Below are positions 34,216 to 41,923 of a stretch of DNA of 64,000 nt, one piece after another. Under the pieces are notes generated by a model, which was not told the DNA's origin, did not search any database, and saw nothing but the letters and a program-made list of their open reading frames with translations. A program made the position numbers and the translations under genes. Source of the stretch: CAYNSX01 sp964400165. Lineage in GTDB: Bacteria; Armatimonadota; Hebobacteria; CAYNSX01. The stretch lies in NCBI GenBank assembly GCA_964400165.1, contig CAYNSX010000002.1, positions 27,045 to 91,044 of the forward strand, read 5' to 3'. Within the stretch, counting starts at the first letter, position 1, and every line of letters begins with the position of its first letter.

Positions 34216-34288
34216 ACAACACATCATCCTTCGCCCATTGTTCTCCCCCTCTCCGCTTGTCGGAGAGGGGGTCGGGGGGTGAGGGCGC

Positions 34289-35998
34289 TCACCGCTGAAA
34301 CCGCCGATCCAGTTCCGCCTGCGTGATGGCGAATATGACCGGCTGCCCGTGCGGGCAGATGGCGGGCGTGGCGCAGCGCTCCAGGTCGCCGAGCAGGTGG
34401 CGCATCTCTTCGATGGTCAGCGCGTCGCCCGCTTTGACCGCCGAGCGGCACGCCATCGTTTCGAGCAAATGCTCACGCGCCCGCCGGGCGCCTGTGGGCG
34501 CGTCGCCGTCGCCGGCCGGCGAGCCCATCAGTTCTTCGAGCAGGTCGCGCACCAGTTGCGCGGCGTCGAGCTTCGCCAGCGCCACCGGCACTGTGCGCAG
34601 CAGGAACGAGTTGGCGCCGAACGGCTCCAGCGTGAACCCGAGCGACGCGAAAACATCCAGCCGCGCTTCCAGCGCCGCGGCCTCGTCGGGCGCAAAATGC
34701 AGCGTCGGCGGCAGTGCCAGCGCCTGCTGCGCGCCCGGCCGGTCGAGTTCGGTCGCAATCAGGCGGTCGTAGAGGACCCGCTCGTGCGCGCGGTGCTGAT
34801 TGACGATGAGCAACCCTTCGCCGCTCTCGACCAGCAGGTAGGTGCTGCGCAACTGCGCCAGCGGCCGCAAGTGCAGCGCTTCGCCGTTCTCGTCGCCGTC
34901 GGTCGCCGGCAACGGCGGCTGCACGCGGAAGCCCGCCGGCACCGCGTCGAGCGCCGGCAGCGCCGCCGACGGCAGCGCGTACCGTGCGGCGAGCGGCAGC
35001 GCCGGCATCTGCTGCGCGCCGGCCAGAGCTTCCTGCACCGCCCGCCGCACCGCGGCGAACACCTCGCGCTCGCGCACGAACCGCACTTCGGCCTTCGCCG
35101 GGTGCACATTCACATCCACTTCGTCGTGCGGCAGCGCCAGGTGCAACACGAACACCGGGAACCGCGCGCCGTGCAGCAGCCCGCCGTACGCCTCCTCGGC
35201 GGCGATGGTCAGCGCCCGGCTGCGGATGGCGCGGCGATTGGCGAACAGGTATTGCTGCGCCCGCGCCGCCCGGCTCAAGTCCGGCCGGCCGACGAAGCCC
35301 GTCACCCGCGCCGCGGGCGCGTGCAAGTCCACCGGCGCCAGCGCATCGGCGAACTCGCCGCCGAGGACGCGCAGCGCCGCCGCCAGCGGGTCGGTCGCCG
35401 GGCGCACGAACACCTCGCGGCCCTCGATGTGCAGCGACCAGTCGCACTCGGGGTGCGAGAGCGTGAAGCGGCTCACCACTTCAGCGATGTGGCGCACTTC
35501 CGTGTGGTCGGTCTTCAGAAACTTCCAGCGCGCCGGCGTGTTGTAGAACAGCCGCGATACGCTCACCTCGGTGCCCGGCGGCGCGCCCGCCGGTGTGACC
35601 GACACCACCGTCCCGCCCTCGGCGCGCACCAGCGTGCCGGTGTCTTCGTCCGGCTGCCGGGTCAGGATTTGCAGGTGCGACACCGCCCCGATGCTGGGCA
35701 GCGCCTCGCCGCGGAAGCCGAGCGTGGCGATGGCACGCAAGTCCTCGAGCGCGGCGATCTTGCTGGTGGCGTGGCGTTGCAGGGCGAGCACCGCATCTTC
35801 GCGGTCCATTCCGCAGCCGTTGTCGCGGACGCGCAGTCTCTGCCGCCCGGCGCCCTCTACCGTCACTTCGATGCGCGTGGCGCCGGCGTCGAGTGCGTTC
35901 TCGATCAGTTCCTTGACAACCGACGCCGGACGCTCGATGACCTCGCCGGCGGCGATGTGGTTGGCGACGCGCTCATCGAGCAGTCGGACGCGCGCCAC
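34289..35998 (-). CDS. mutL: DNA mismatch repair protein MutL
   Basis: 569 residues, GTG start. The GHKL ATPase has ELIENALDAGATRIEV, DNGCGM, ATSKI and GFRGEALPSIG; NVHPAKAEVRF closes the transducer domain. In the C-terminal endonuclease domain the metal motif DQHA-x2-E-x4-E reads NQHRAHERVLYD (400-411), while ACRSAVKAG and CPHGQP are kept. Nicking activity may therefore be altered. mutS is not in the window. Confidence 0.94.
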   Translation of the reverse strand: MARVRLLDERVANHIAAGEVIERPASVVKELIENALDAGATRIEVTVEGAGRQRLRVRDNGCGMDREDAVLALQRHATSKIAALEDLRAIATLGFRGEALPSIGAVSHLQILTRQPDEDTGTLVRAEGGTVVSVTPAGAPPGTEVSVSRLFYNTPARWKFLKTDHTEVRHIAEVVSRFTLSHPECDWSLHIEGREVFVRPATDPLAAALRVLGGEFADALAPVDLHAPAARVTGFVGRPDLSRAARAQQYLFANRRAIRSRALTIAAEEAYGGLLHGARFPVFVLHLALPHDEVDVNVHPAKAEVRFVREREVFAAVRRAVQEALAGAQQMPALPLAARYALPSAALPALDAVPAGFRVQPPLPATDGDENGEALHLRPLAQLRSTYLLVESGEGLLIVNQHRAHERVLYDRLIATELDRPGAQQALALPPTLHFAPDEAAALEARLDVFASLGFTLEPFGANSFLLRTVPVALAKLDAAQLVRDLLEELMGSPAGDGDAPTGARRAREHLLETMACRSAVKAGDALTIEEMRHLLGDLERCATPAICPHGQPVIFAITQAELDRRFQR

Positions 35999-36000
35999 GC

Positions 36001-36459
36001 TTACTCCACGCGCACTTCGATCGGCATGCTGCGCAGTTTCTCGCGCACCATCCAGTCCGCGGTGATTTCATAAGTGCCCGGCGGGACGGGCTTGGCATCG
36101 TTGTCTACCATGTCCCACTGCGCGGTGAAGTCTTCCGACCACCCGACGGGAATGGGCGCCATCTTGATGGCCTGCGTGAAGAAGCGCCCGAATGACCACT
36201 GCCAGATGTCCTGCCCGTCGCGGGCGACGCGGAATTCGAAGGACTGGCCGGTCAGATACTGCGCTTCCGTGGGCTGCTCGCCGGTGTATTCGACATGCAG
36301 CGTCAGGTGCGCCGCGCCGTCCGTGTGGTAGACGGCCTGATCGGCGCGCAGGACCAGTTTCATCGAGCCGTATGCGATATCGGCGGCGGGCGGGCCGCCG
36401 GTGCAACTCGGCATCAGCGCCAATCCGACCACCCCCAGGCAGGCAACGAGTGTCCGCAT
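36001..36459 (-). CDS. Lipoprotein with BsuPI-type domain
   Basis: 152 residues from the ATG at 36457-36459, with GGAGG seven bases upstream. Lipobox LALMPSC puts the lipid-carrying Cys near residue 19. The rest matches the BsuPI (intracellular proteinase inhibitor) domain: LTLHVEYTGEQPTEAQYLTG, FEFRVARDGQDIWQWSFGRF, and WDMVDNDAKPVPPGTYEITA. Whether it inhibits a protease here is unknown. mutL follows two bases downstream. Confidence 0.82.
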   Translation of the reverse strand: MRTLVACLGVVGLALMPSCTGGPPAADIAYGSMKLVLRADQAVYHTDGAAHLTLHVEYTGEQPTEAQYLTGQSFEFRVARDGQDIWQWSFGRFFTQAIKMAPIPVGWSEDFTAQWDMVDNDAKPVPPGTYEITADWMVREKLRSMPIEVRVE

Positions 36460-36472
36460 CGCAAGGCCTCCG

Positions 36473-37576
36473 TCACGCGGTGTATGGCATTGTACCTGCG
36501 GGAGCCGCCGCTTCGCGACAGTGGTTGAGGATAAGGAGCAGCCAGAGGGTGGCGAAGAGCGCGAGGGCCATCTCGGCACCATAGTAGGGATACAGCGTGA
36601 TTGCTTGGATGAGCGTGTAGGTCGCGTTGCTCGATGAGTCGCCGAAAGCAAAACTCGGCAGGAACCAGAGCAAGTGCCCGGCAGTCCCCGTCGCAACAGA
36701 AATCAGCGCCAGGCTGGGTAAGTTCCGCCACACCGCGCGGGGCAGCGTGCGCAATCCAGCCCAGTATCCTGTGCCGCTGACCAGCCACCAATACAGGGCA
36801 AGCCAGCCCAGCATTGAGAACACACGCACGCCCATCCCAGCGATCCAGAGGGTCTCTACCGGCGTCCTATCAAGATTTCCATGCATCGCGCCATACAACG
36901 AAGTGCGAAGCCAGCCAAGACCAATCGCTGGGGTGCTTGTGATGAGCATGACGAGAAACACCGGCACGCCCCAACGGCGCAACGCGACCAGCAACGGCCT
37001 CGCGGCGAACGCGGCGTGCAGTGCAACGGCACGAACCCAGCCAAGCGCCAGCCCAGCGAGCGCGCTCCAGAACGCGAGTGACAGAACCGCCGACATCACG
37101 GTCAAGAAGACGATGCTCGCTGTGCTGGGGAATTCCTCATCGGGAGGTGAGGATGCCCTGCGGTGCGACATCATTAGCCACTGCGTGGCGACAGTCGACG
37201 CCCCCGCACCTCTCGGCCACACTTCCGGCAGCACAAACGCCGGCCAAAGTCCATGCGCACGCGAGAAGTCCACAACTTGACGAAGCGCACTCGCTTCGCC
37301 GGTCATCGGAACCTGGACTGCATCCGACCTGGCCTTGTCGCCCAGGTCACCAACTATCGCGGCCCGCGACCGCGACACGACCAGGATTGAGGCCACCGAC
37401 TCCGTCGTGCCGACAACGCTCAATGCGAGAATGAAGAGAATCAGCCCACGCTCGCGCCGAAGCAGACGCCAAGCCCGCACTGCCGCGTCGCGGGTCAGCG
37501 TCCACTGTTCCCGCGCGCCCGGAATGATGCGTCCCCAAAGTGCCCTCACCCGATCCGCCAATGGGTTCGTAACCAT
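36473..37576 (-). CDS. Multi-pass membrane protein of unknown function
   Basis: 367 residues with about seven hydrophobic spans (for example LILFILALSVVGTTESVASI, VFLVMLITSTPAIGLGWL, MLGWLALYWWLVSGTGYW, ALALFATLWLLLILN) and a soluble loop after the first. G+C is lower than in neighbouring genes, with more A/T-rich codons, which may mark later acquisition. No family recognised. Divergent from rpsP across a repeat-bearing spacer. Confidence 0.72.
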   Translation of the reverse strand: MVTNPLADRVRALWGRIIPGAREQWTLTRDAAVRAWRLLRRERGLILFILALSVVGTTESVASILVVSRSRAAIVGDLGDKARSDAVQVPMTGEASALRQVVDFSRAHGLWPAFVLPEVWPRGAGASTVATQWLMMSHRRASSPPDEEFPSTASIVFLTVMSAVLSLAFWSALAGLALGWVRAVALHAAFAARPLLVALRRWGVPVFLVMLITSTPAIGLGWLRTSLYGAMHGNLDRTPVETLWIAGMGVRVFSMLGWLALYWWLVSGTGYWAGLRTLPRAVWRNLPSLALISVATGTAGHLLWFLPSFAFGDSSSNATYTLIQAITLYPYYGAEMALALFATLWLLLILNHCREAAAPAGTMPYTA

Positions 37577-37715
37577 CGCCCGGCCGGATTATACGCCGCC
37601 GCGGCGCCCGTCGGCGCGATACGCCCACTGCCAGTCGGGGCGGGAATGCCCCTCCTACGAGCACCGTAGGAGCCGCATTCCTGCGGCGACCGCAAAGACC
37701 CCTGCCGAGTAATTC

Positions 37716-37767
37716 ACCCGGCCCTGAAAGGGCCGGGCTAACAAAAAGCGCCCCATCAATGGGGCGC
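37716..37767 (-). repeat. Family A double hairpin, copy 3 (inverted)
   Basis: On the minus strand: GCGCCCCATTGATGGGGCGC, TTTTTGTTAG, then CCCGGCCCT-ttc-AGGGCCGGG. It is the short form, lacking the inner stem of copies 1 and 2. Confidence 0.88.
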
Positions 37768-37927
37768 GCACTGAACCCCGGCGAATGTCGCCGCGGCGGT
37801 GACTGTTTCATCGAGACCGAATCTGGCCCCGGCACGCCGGGGCCCCCTAAAGTATCTCCCCCTCTCCGCTCGTCGGAGAGGGGGATCAAGGGGGAGAGGG
37901 AACTCCCCTCATCTCTCCCCGCCTTTG

Positions 37928-37936
37928 TGCTATCAT
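37928..37936 (+). promoter_or_regulatory. Extended -10 element of rpsP
   Basis: TGCTATCAT, 11 bases before the rpsP ATG, with no convincing -35 box. Transcription would start about five bases before the ATG, giving a nearly leaderless mRNA. The nusA promoter has the same GTG-n-TATCATTCG context. Confidence 0.5.
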
Positions 37937-37947
37937 TCGCGCTCCCC

Positions 37948-38289
37948 ATGGCCGTCCGCATTCGATTGGCACGAGAAGGCCGACGCAACCGCCCGAGTTT
38001 TCGCGTGGTGGCGATGGAGTCGCGTGACCCGCAAAGCGGGCGCGCGCTCGAAATCCTCGGCTGGTATGACCCCCTGCCCAACCCGCCGCGCATCGAAGTG
38101 AACCGCGAGCGCGCCCTGCACTGGCTCCGCCACGGCGCGCTGCCGACCGAGGCCGCCCAGTGGGTGCTCGAAACCCAGGGCATCTGGCAGGAACACACCG
38201 GCAAGCCGGGCACGATGACCGTCGCCCCAACCGAGGCCGTCAAGGCCGAGACCCCGGCAAGTTCTGCCGGGGCGCCTTCCGACGCGTAA
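37948..38289 (+). CDS. rpsP: 30S ribosomal protein S16
   Basis: 113 residues; MAVRIRLAREGRRNRPSFRV and DPQSGRALEILGWYDPLPNP are the S16 core, with ERALHWLRHGALPTE after. The last ~25 residues are an Ala/Thr/Glu tail partly encoded by a palindrome at 38252-38272. ATG chosen; the frame upstream is repeat sequence. First gene of rpsP-khpA-ylqD. Confidence 0.95.
   Translation: MAVRIRLAREGRRNRPSFRVVAMESRDPQSGRALEILGWYDPLPNPPRIEVNRERALHWLRHGALPTEAAQWVLETQGIWQEHTGKPGTMTVAPTEAVKAETPASSAGAPSDA
38252..38272. repeat. Palindrome within the rpsP 3' end
   Basis: CCCCGGCA-agttc-TGCCGGGG, a perfect 8-bp stem encoding part of ETPASSAGAP. Similar in composition to family E (CCCGGCAAT). It could be a repeat or an RNA hairpin limiting read-through into khpA. 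Confidence 0.6.
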
Positions 38290-38299
38290 TTCCGCCCCG

Positions 38300-38575
38300 G
38301 TGCAAGCCCTCCTCGAATCCCTCCTGAAAGCCCTGGTGAGCAAACCTGAGGCCGTCGTCGTCACCGTCGAAGACGCCGCAGAAAGCCGCGTGTACAAGGT
38401 GCTGGTGGACCAGGAGGACCTGGGGCGCGTCATCGGCAAGAACGGACGCGTCGTCGGCGCCCTTCGGCGCATCTTCCGCGCCGGCACCGCCCGCGAGGGC
38501 AAGACGGTGTGGATCGAAGTGACCGCCGAAGGCGCCGCGCCCGCCGCTGCCGCCGAGCCCGTCACCCATGAGTGA
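38300..38575 (+). CDS. khpA: RNA-binding KH-domain protein KhpA (YlqC)
   Basis: 91 residues from a GTG. Single KH domain with VIGKNGRVVGALRRI containing the GxxG loop (GKNG). In Gram-positive bacteria KhpA pairs with KhpB and affects cell division and elongation. Usual neighbour of rpsP; here it overlaps ylqD by eight bases. Confidence 0.92.
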   Translation: MQALLESLLKALVSKPEAVVVTVEDAAESRVYKVLVDQEDLGRVIGKNGRVVGALRRIFRAGTAREGKTVWIEVTAEGAAPAAAAEPVTHE

Positions 38576-38987
38576 CGCGCTGCGCGTCAAGCGGCAGGTG
38601 AATGTGAAGGTGGTCGTCACGCCCGCGTTCAAGGCGGAGTTGGTTGCTGAACTTGACGACGCCGCCCAGCAAACACAGAAACAACTCGAGCAACTCGAAT
38701 ACGCCGCCCGCCACTACCTCGCCGAATTGCAGCGCCAGGACCTGAACAAGGCCCTCGAAGCGCGCCGCGAGATCGACGCCGAGCGCCAGCGTCTCGAACG
38801 CTTGCAGAAGGAAGTGATCGAGCGCAAGGAGCAAGTCGCGCTGCTGGCCGACGGCGGCGAATACCTGCGCGGCACCATCGAGAGTTACGCCGACCTCAAG
38901 CCCGGCGACAACTTCGACCAGGTCCTCGGCGGCGCCACCCTCCTCGTCAAAGACGGCATCGTCCAGGAGATAAGGAACGGACAGTAG
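38568..38987 (+). CDS. ylqD: YlqD family protein
   Basis: 139 residues. Short beta start (LRVKRQVNVKVVVTPAFKAE), then a long coiled coil (QQTQKQLEQLEYAARHYLAE, EIDAERQRLERLQKEVIERK) and a beta C-terminus (GDNFDQVLGGATLLVKDGIV). This gene lies between ylqC and rimM in Bacillus; here rimM does not follow. Function unknown. Confidence 0.85.
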   Translation: MSDALRVKRQVNVKVVVTPAFKAELVAELDDAAQQTQKQLEQLEYAARHYLAELQRQDLNKALEARREIDAERQRLERLQKEVIERKEQVALLADGGEYLRGTIESYADLKPGDNFDQVLGGATLLVKDGIVQEIRNGQ

Positions 38988-39299
38988 GGAGTCTGTTGTG
39001 CGTTTCGCGTCTCGCCTGCCAATTCCGTTTCCGAATCGACTCGTGACAGGCATAATTCTCGAGCGGAAGCGATACTGGTGTAGGGGCAATTCATGAATTG
39101 CCCCGACAAACTGATAGACCCTTCACGATTGTCATCGCACACCGATTGCGCGCCCCATTCATGGGGCGCGTTTTGTTAGCCCGGCCCTTTCAGGGCCGGG
39201 TCATGCAGCCTCCCGCCCAACCCCTCTCTCATGTACATGGGAGAGGGGACGGGGGAGAGGGTTAGGAAAGTGCGCGGGTTGTGTGAGAATATTGAATCC
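38988..39299. other. Repeat spacer where rimM would be expected
   Basis: 312 bases without a rimM-like reading frame. It has a perfect 22-bp palindrome at 39083-39104 (GGGGCAATTCA and complement), a family A copy, and a CCCCTCTC...GAGAGGGG hairpin at 39221-39247. A weak AT-rich stretch near 39288 may hold a trmD promoter. Confidence 0.8.
39150..39201 (+). repeat. Family A double hairpin, copy 4
   Basis: GCGCCCCATTCATGGGGCGC-type stem (extended by one CG pair on each side), TTTTGTTAG, then CCCGGCCCT-ttc-AGGGCCGGG. Placed after ylqD and oriented to act as a terminator for it. Confidence 0.88.
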
Positions 39300-40007
39300 A
39301 TGCGCATTGACATCCTCACCATCTTTCCGGAAATGTTCGCCGGCCCGCTCGACGCCAGCATCCTCAAGCGGGCGCAGGCGGCGGGAGTGGTGGATTTCCG
39401 CGTTCACGATCTGCGGCTGTGGGGCGTGGGCAAGCACCGCGTCACCGACGACGAGCCTTTCGGTGGCGGCCCCGGAATGGTGATGAAGCCGGAGCCGTTC
39501 TTCGATGCCGTCGCCGCGCTGCGCTGCGCGGACGGCAGCGGCTGCAAAGAGCAAGTCATCCTGCTCGACCCGGCGGGGCAGGTCTTCGACCACGCCGCGG
39601 CTGAACGGCTGGCGGCCTGCGACCACCTCCTCCTGCTCTGCGGGCGCTACGAGGGCGTCGACGACCGAGTGCGCACCCTCGCTGACTTGGAACTCTCCAT
39701 CGGGGATTTCATCCTGACTGGCGGCGAACTGGCGGCGCTGGTGGTGGCCGACGCCGTCGCCCGGCTGCGGCCGGGCGCGCTTGGCGACCCGGAGTCGGCC
39801 CGCCAGGAGTCGTTTGCGGAAAACGGGCTGCTCGATTATCCTCACTTCACCCGCCCCGCCGAGTTTCGCGGGATGAGCGTGCCGGAAGTGCTGCGCTCCG
39901 GAAATCACGAGGACATCGCCCGCTGGCGCCGGGAGCAGGCCGAAGCCCGGACGCGGGAGCGGCGCCCCGACATCTGGGCGCGCCGCGGCACGAAGGAGCC
40001 CCAATGA
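39300..40007 (+). CDS. trmD: tRNA (guanine-N1-)-methyltransferase
   Basis: 235 residues from the ATG at 39300-39302. Methylates G37 of tRNA using SAM in a trefoil knot. MRIDILTIFPEMFAGPLDAS, DDEPFGGGPGMVMKPEP, LLLLCGRYEGVDDRV and SIGDFILTGGELAALVVADA are fully typical. ATGA overlap with rplS. Confidence 0.96.
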   Translation: MRIDILTIFPEMFAGPLDASILKRAQAAGVVDFRVHDLRLWGVGKHRVTDDEPFGGGPGMVMKPEPFFDAVAALRCADGSGCKEQVILLDPAGQVFDHAAAERLAACDHLLLLCGRYEGVDDRVRTLADLELSIGDFILTGGELAALVVADAVARLRPGALGDPESARQESFAENGLLDYPHFTRPAEFRGMSVPEVLRSGNHEDIARWRREQAEARTRERRPDIWARRGTKEPQ

Positions 40008-40357
40008 AGCACCCGCTGCTCGAAGCCGTGGAGAAGGACTATAAGCGCGCCGATCTGCCGGACTTTCGCGCCGGCGACTCGTTGCGCGTCCACTACCGCA
40101 TCACCGAGGCGGGGCGCGACCGCATCCAGGTCTTCGAGGGCCTGTGCCTCGCCCGGCACGGCAACGGCGGCGGCAGCACCTTCACCGTGCGCCGCATCGC
40201 GCACGGCGTCGGCGTCGAGCGCATCTTCCCGCTGCACTCGCCGCGCATCGCGAATTTGGAAGTCGTCCGCCGCGGGCGCGTCCGCCGGGCGCGGCTCTAC
40301 TACTTGCGCGGGCTGGTCGGCAAGCACGCCCGCATCAAGGAAAAGCGCGACCAGTAG
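40004..40357 (+). CDS. rplS: 50S ribosomal protein L19
   Basis: 117 residues. FRAGDSLRVHYRITEAGRDR, IQVFEGLCLARHGNG and TFTVRRIAHGVGVERIFPLH, then RRARLYYLRGLVGKHARIKE, match L19 throughout. It overlaps trmD by four bases. Confidence 0.97.
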   Translation: MKHPLLEAVEKDYKRADLPDFRAGDSLRVHYRITEAGRDRIQVFEGLCLARHGNGGGSTFTVRRIAHGVGVERIFPLHSPRIANLEVVRRGRVRRARLYYLRGLVGKHARIKEKRDQ

Positions 40358-40369
40358 CGCGCTGCCGCG

Positions 40370-41068
40370 ATGAGCATCGAGTCCTTCTGGGACGTCGCGG
40401 CCATTTTCATCACCGTCGGGGGTCTGCGTCTCGTCTTCACCGCGATGCGCGCCGACGACGCCACCGTCAAGTGGCTGCGCTCGATCATGATCGAGACCTC
40501 CGACACGGTCCTGATCGCCCTCGTCATCATCCTGGCCGTCGTGCGGCCGTATGTGCTCTCTGCGTTCTACATCCCCTCGCAATCAATGGAGCCCACACTC
40601 CGCAAGGACGACCGGATTCTCGTCAATCAATTTGTGTATCGCCTCAACCCGCCGCAGCGCCGCGACATCATCGTCTTCGTGGCGCCGCCCGCGGCACTCA
40701 ACGGCGGCCCCCAGCAAGACTTCATCAAGCGCGTCATTGCCACCCCTGGGGATACGGTGGAAGTGCGCCGCGGCATCGGCGTCTACATCAACGGCGAGAA
40801 GATCAACGAGCCCGGCATCCTGGGCCCGCCGCCTCGGGACTTCGGCCCCGCCGTCGTCCCGCCCCGCATGCTGTTCGTCATGGGCGACAACCGGCGCAAC
40901 AGCGAAGACAGCACCGCCTGGACTGACGAGTTTGGGCGCCACGCCCCCTGGGTGCCCTATGAGAATGTGCTCGGGCGCGCGCTGGTGACCTTCTGGCCAA
41001 TCCGCACGAACGACATCGGGCCTGACGGCCTGCCGCACACCGGCACCCGCCTCCGGATCTTGCGATGA
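40370..41068 (+). CDS. lepB: Signal peptidase I
   Basis: 232 residues. One or two N-terminal spans (IALVIILAVVRPYVLSAFYI), then the catalytic Ser72 in IPSQSMEPTL and Lys120 in FIKRVIATPGD; the box E-type GDNRRNSEDS follows. Removes signal peptides on the outer face of the inner membrane. Overlaps rnhB by four bases. Confidence 0.94.
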   Translation: MSIESFWDVAAIFITVGGLRLVFTAMRADDATVKWLRSIMIETSDTVLIALVIILAVVRPYVLSAFYIPSQSMEPTLRKDDRILVNQFVYRLNPPQRRDIIVFVAPPAALNGGPQQDFIKRVIATPGDTVEVRRGIGVYINGEKINEPGILGPPPRDFGPAVVPPRMLFVMGDNRRNSEDSTAWTDEFGRHAPWVPYENVLGRALVTFWPIRTNDIGPDGLPHTGTRLRILR

Positions 41069-41766
41069 CGCCGCGTCCAGCCCGCCCGGGTTGGACGCAC
41101 GAACGAGCATTGGCCGCCGGCGGCGCTTGCCGCATCGCCGGCGTGGATGAGGCGGGGAGGGGGCCGCTCGCTGGCCCCGTCGTCGCCGCCGCCGTCATCC
41201 TGCCCCTCGGCGCCCGCATCCGCGGCCTGCGCGATTCCAAAGAACTGACCGCCGCACAACGCGAGGCGCTCGCGCAGACGATCACGCGCCGCGCCCTCGG
41301 CGTTGCCGTCGCCCACGCCGACGCCGCCGAGATCGACCGCCTGAACATTCTGCGCGCCGCGATGCTGGCGATGCGCCGCGCCCTCGCCGCGCTGCAACCG
41401 GCGCCCGACGCGGTCCTGGTCGACGGCCCGGTCTCGCCGCAGTGCGGGTGCCGCACCGAGTGCGTCGTGGACGGCGACGCGCTCTGCGCGTCGGTCGCGG
41501 CCGCCTCCATCATTGCCAAGGTCACCCGCGACGCCTGGATGGCGCGCCTCGATTCCGAATACCCCGGCTACGGCTTCGCGCGGCACAAGGGCTACGGCAC
41601 CGACGAACACCACGCCGCGCTCCGCGCGCTGGGGCCCTGCCCGGAACACCGCCGCCGGTTCTTGAGCGGGGTGGAACAGCAGCCGTTGGTGTTTGCGGAA
41701 GAGGGAATCGCGTCTCTTGGTAGCCCGGCAATTCCCATTGCCGGGGCTTCTCGTGCCCCGGATTAG
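41065..41766 (+). CDS. rnhB: Ribonuclease HII with repeat-encoded C-terminal tail
   Basis: 233 residues. Catalytic acids: D28 and E29 in GVDEAGRGPLAGPVV, the Asp in AVLVDGPV and the Asp in SIIAKVTRD; GYGFARHKGYGTDEHH is also conserved. Removes RNA from RNA-DNA hybrids. The last 16 residues (LGSPAIPIAGASRAPD) are encoded by two palindromes of family E, and the TAG lies in the second loop. Confidence 0.94.
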   Translation: MTPRPARPGWTHERALAAGGACRIAGVDEAGRGPLAGPVVAAAVILPLGARIRGLRDSKELTAAQREALAQTITRRALGVAVAHADAAEIDRLNILRAAMLAMRRALAALQPAPDAVLVDGPVSPQCGCRTECVVDGDALCASVAAASIIAKVTRDAWMARLDSEYPGYGFARHKGYGTDEHHAALRALGPCPEHRRRFLSGVEQQPLVFAEEGIASLGSPAIPIAGASRAPD

Positions 41767-41779
41767 GAAATCCGGGGCT
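41723..41779. repeat. Family E palindromes over the rnhB 3' end
   Basis: CCCGGCAAT-tccc-ATTGCCGGG (41724-41745) preceded by GGTAG, then GCCCCGGATT with complement (41755-41778). The first matches the unit after dapB (60453-60498). The following 140 bases to 41923 hold only short hairpins such as CGGCCgaggaGGCCG. Confidence 0.8.
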
Positions 41780-41923
41780 GCCGAATCTCCTTGCGACGGA
41801 TGACTGAACCGGCCTGTCGGCCTGCGGTACACAAGGCGGCCCCCGGTAGGATTTGCCCTGAATGGGGAAAAACGGTACTAGTTGGGAGCGGAAACGGCCG
41901 AGGAGGCCGCGGGAGACTTGAGG

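Larger units (their letters stand above)
33764..34288. other. Repeat-filled spacer between mutL and miaA
   Basis: 525 bases with no supportable gene. It holds hairpins CCCGGGGCT-gta-AGCCCCGGG (33798-33818) and GCGCCCG...CGGGCGC (33829-33848), two identical family A copies, one family C unit, one family B unit and a perfect 11-bp stem CCCCCTCTCCG at 34245-34271. Other GA/CT-rich hairpins lie at 33971-33995. Confidence 0.85.
37577..37947. other. Divergent spacer between membrane protein and rpsP
   Basis: 371 bases without a gene. It carries hairpins near 37640-37690 (CTCCTACgagcacCGTAGGAG-type and CCGCATTCCTGCGG), an inverted family A copy (37716-37767), a GGCCCCGG palindrome near 37826, and the 11-bp stem CCCCCTCTCCG-ctcgt-CGGAGAGGGGG at 37858-37884. 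The rpsP -10 element is at its right end. Confidence 0.8.

Noticed and set aside
33764..34288. Possible CRISPR array because of repeated units
   Set aside because: Only two identical 76-base units, no regular spacers and no cas genes; they are double-hairpin repeats.
41767..41923. A riboswitch (c-di-AMP or c-di-GMP) before the lytic transglycosylase
   Set aside because: Only a short CGGCC hairpin is seen; the conserved core bases of those riboswitches are not present.
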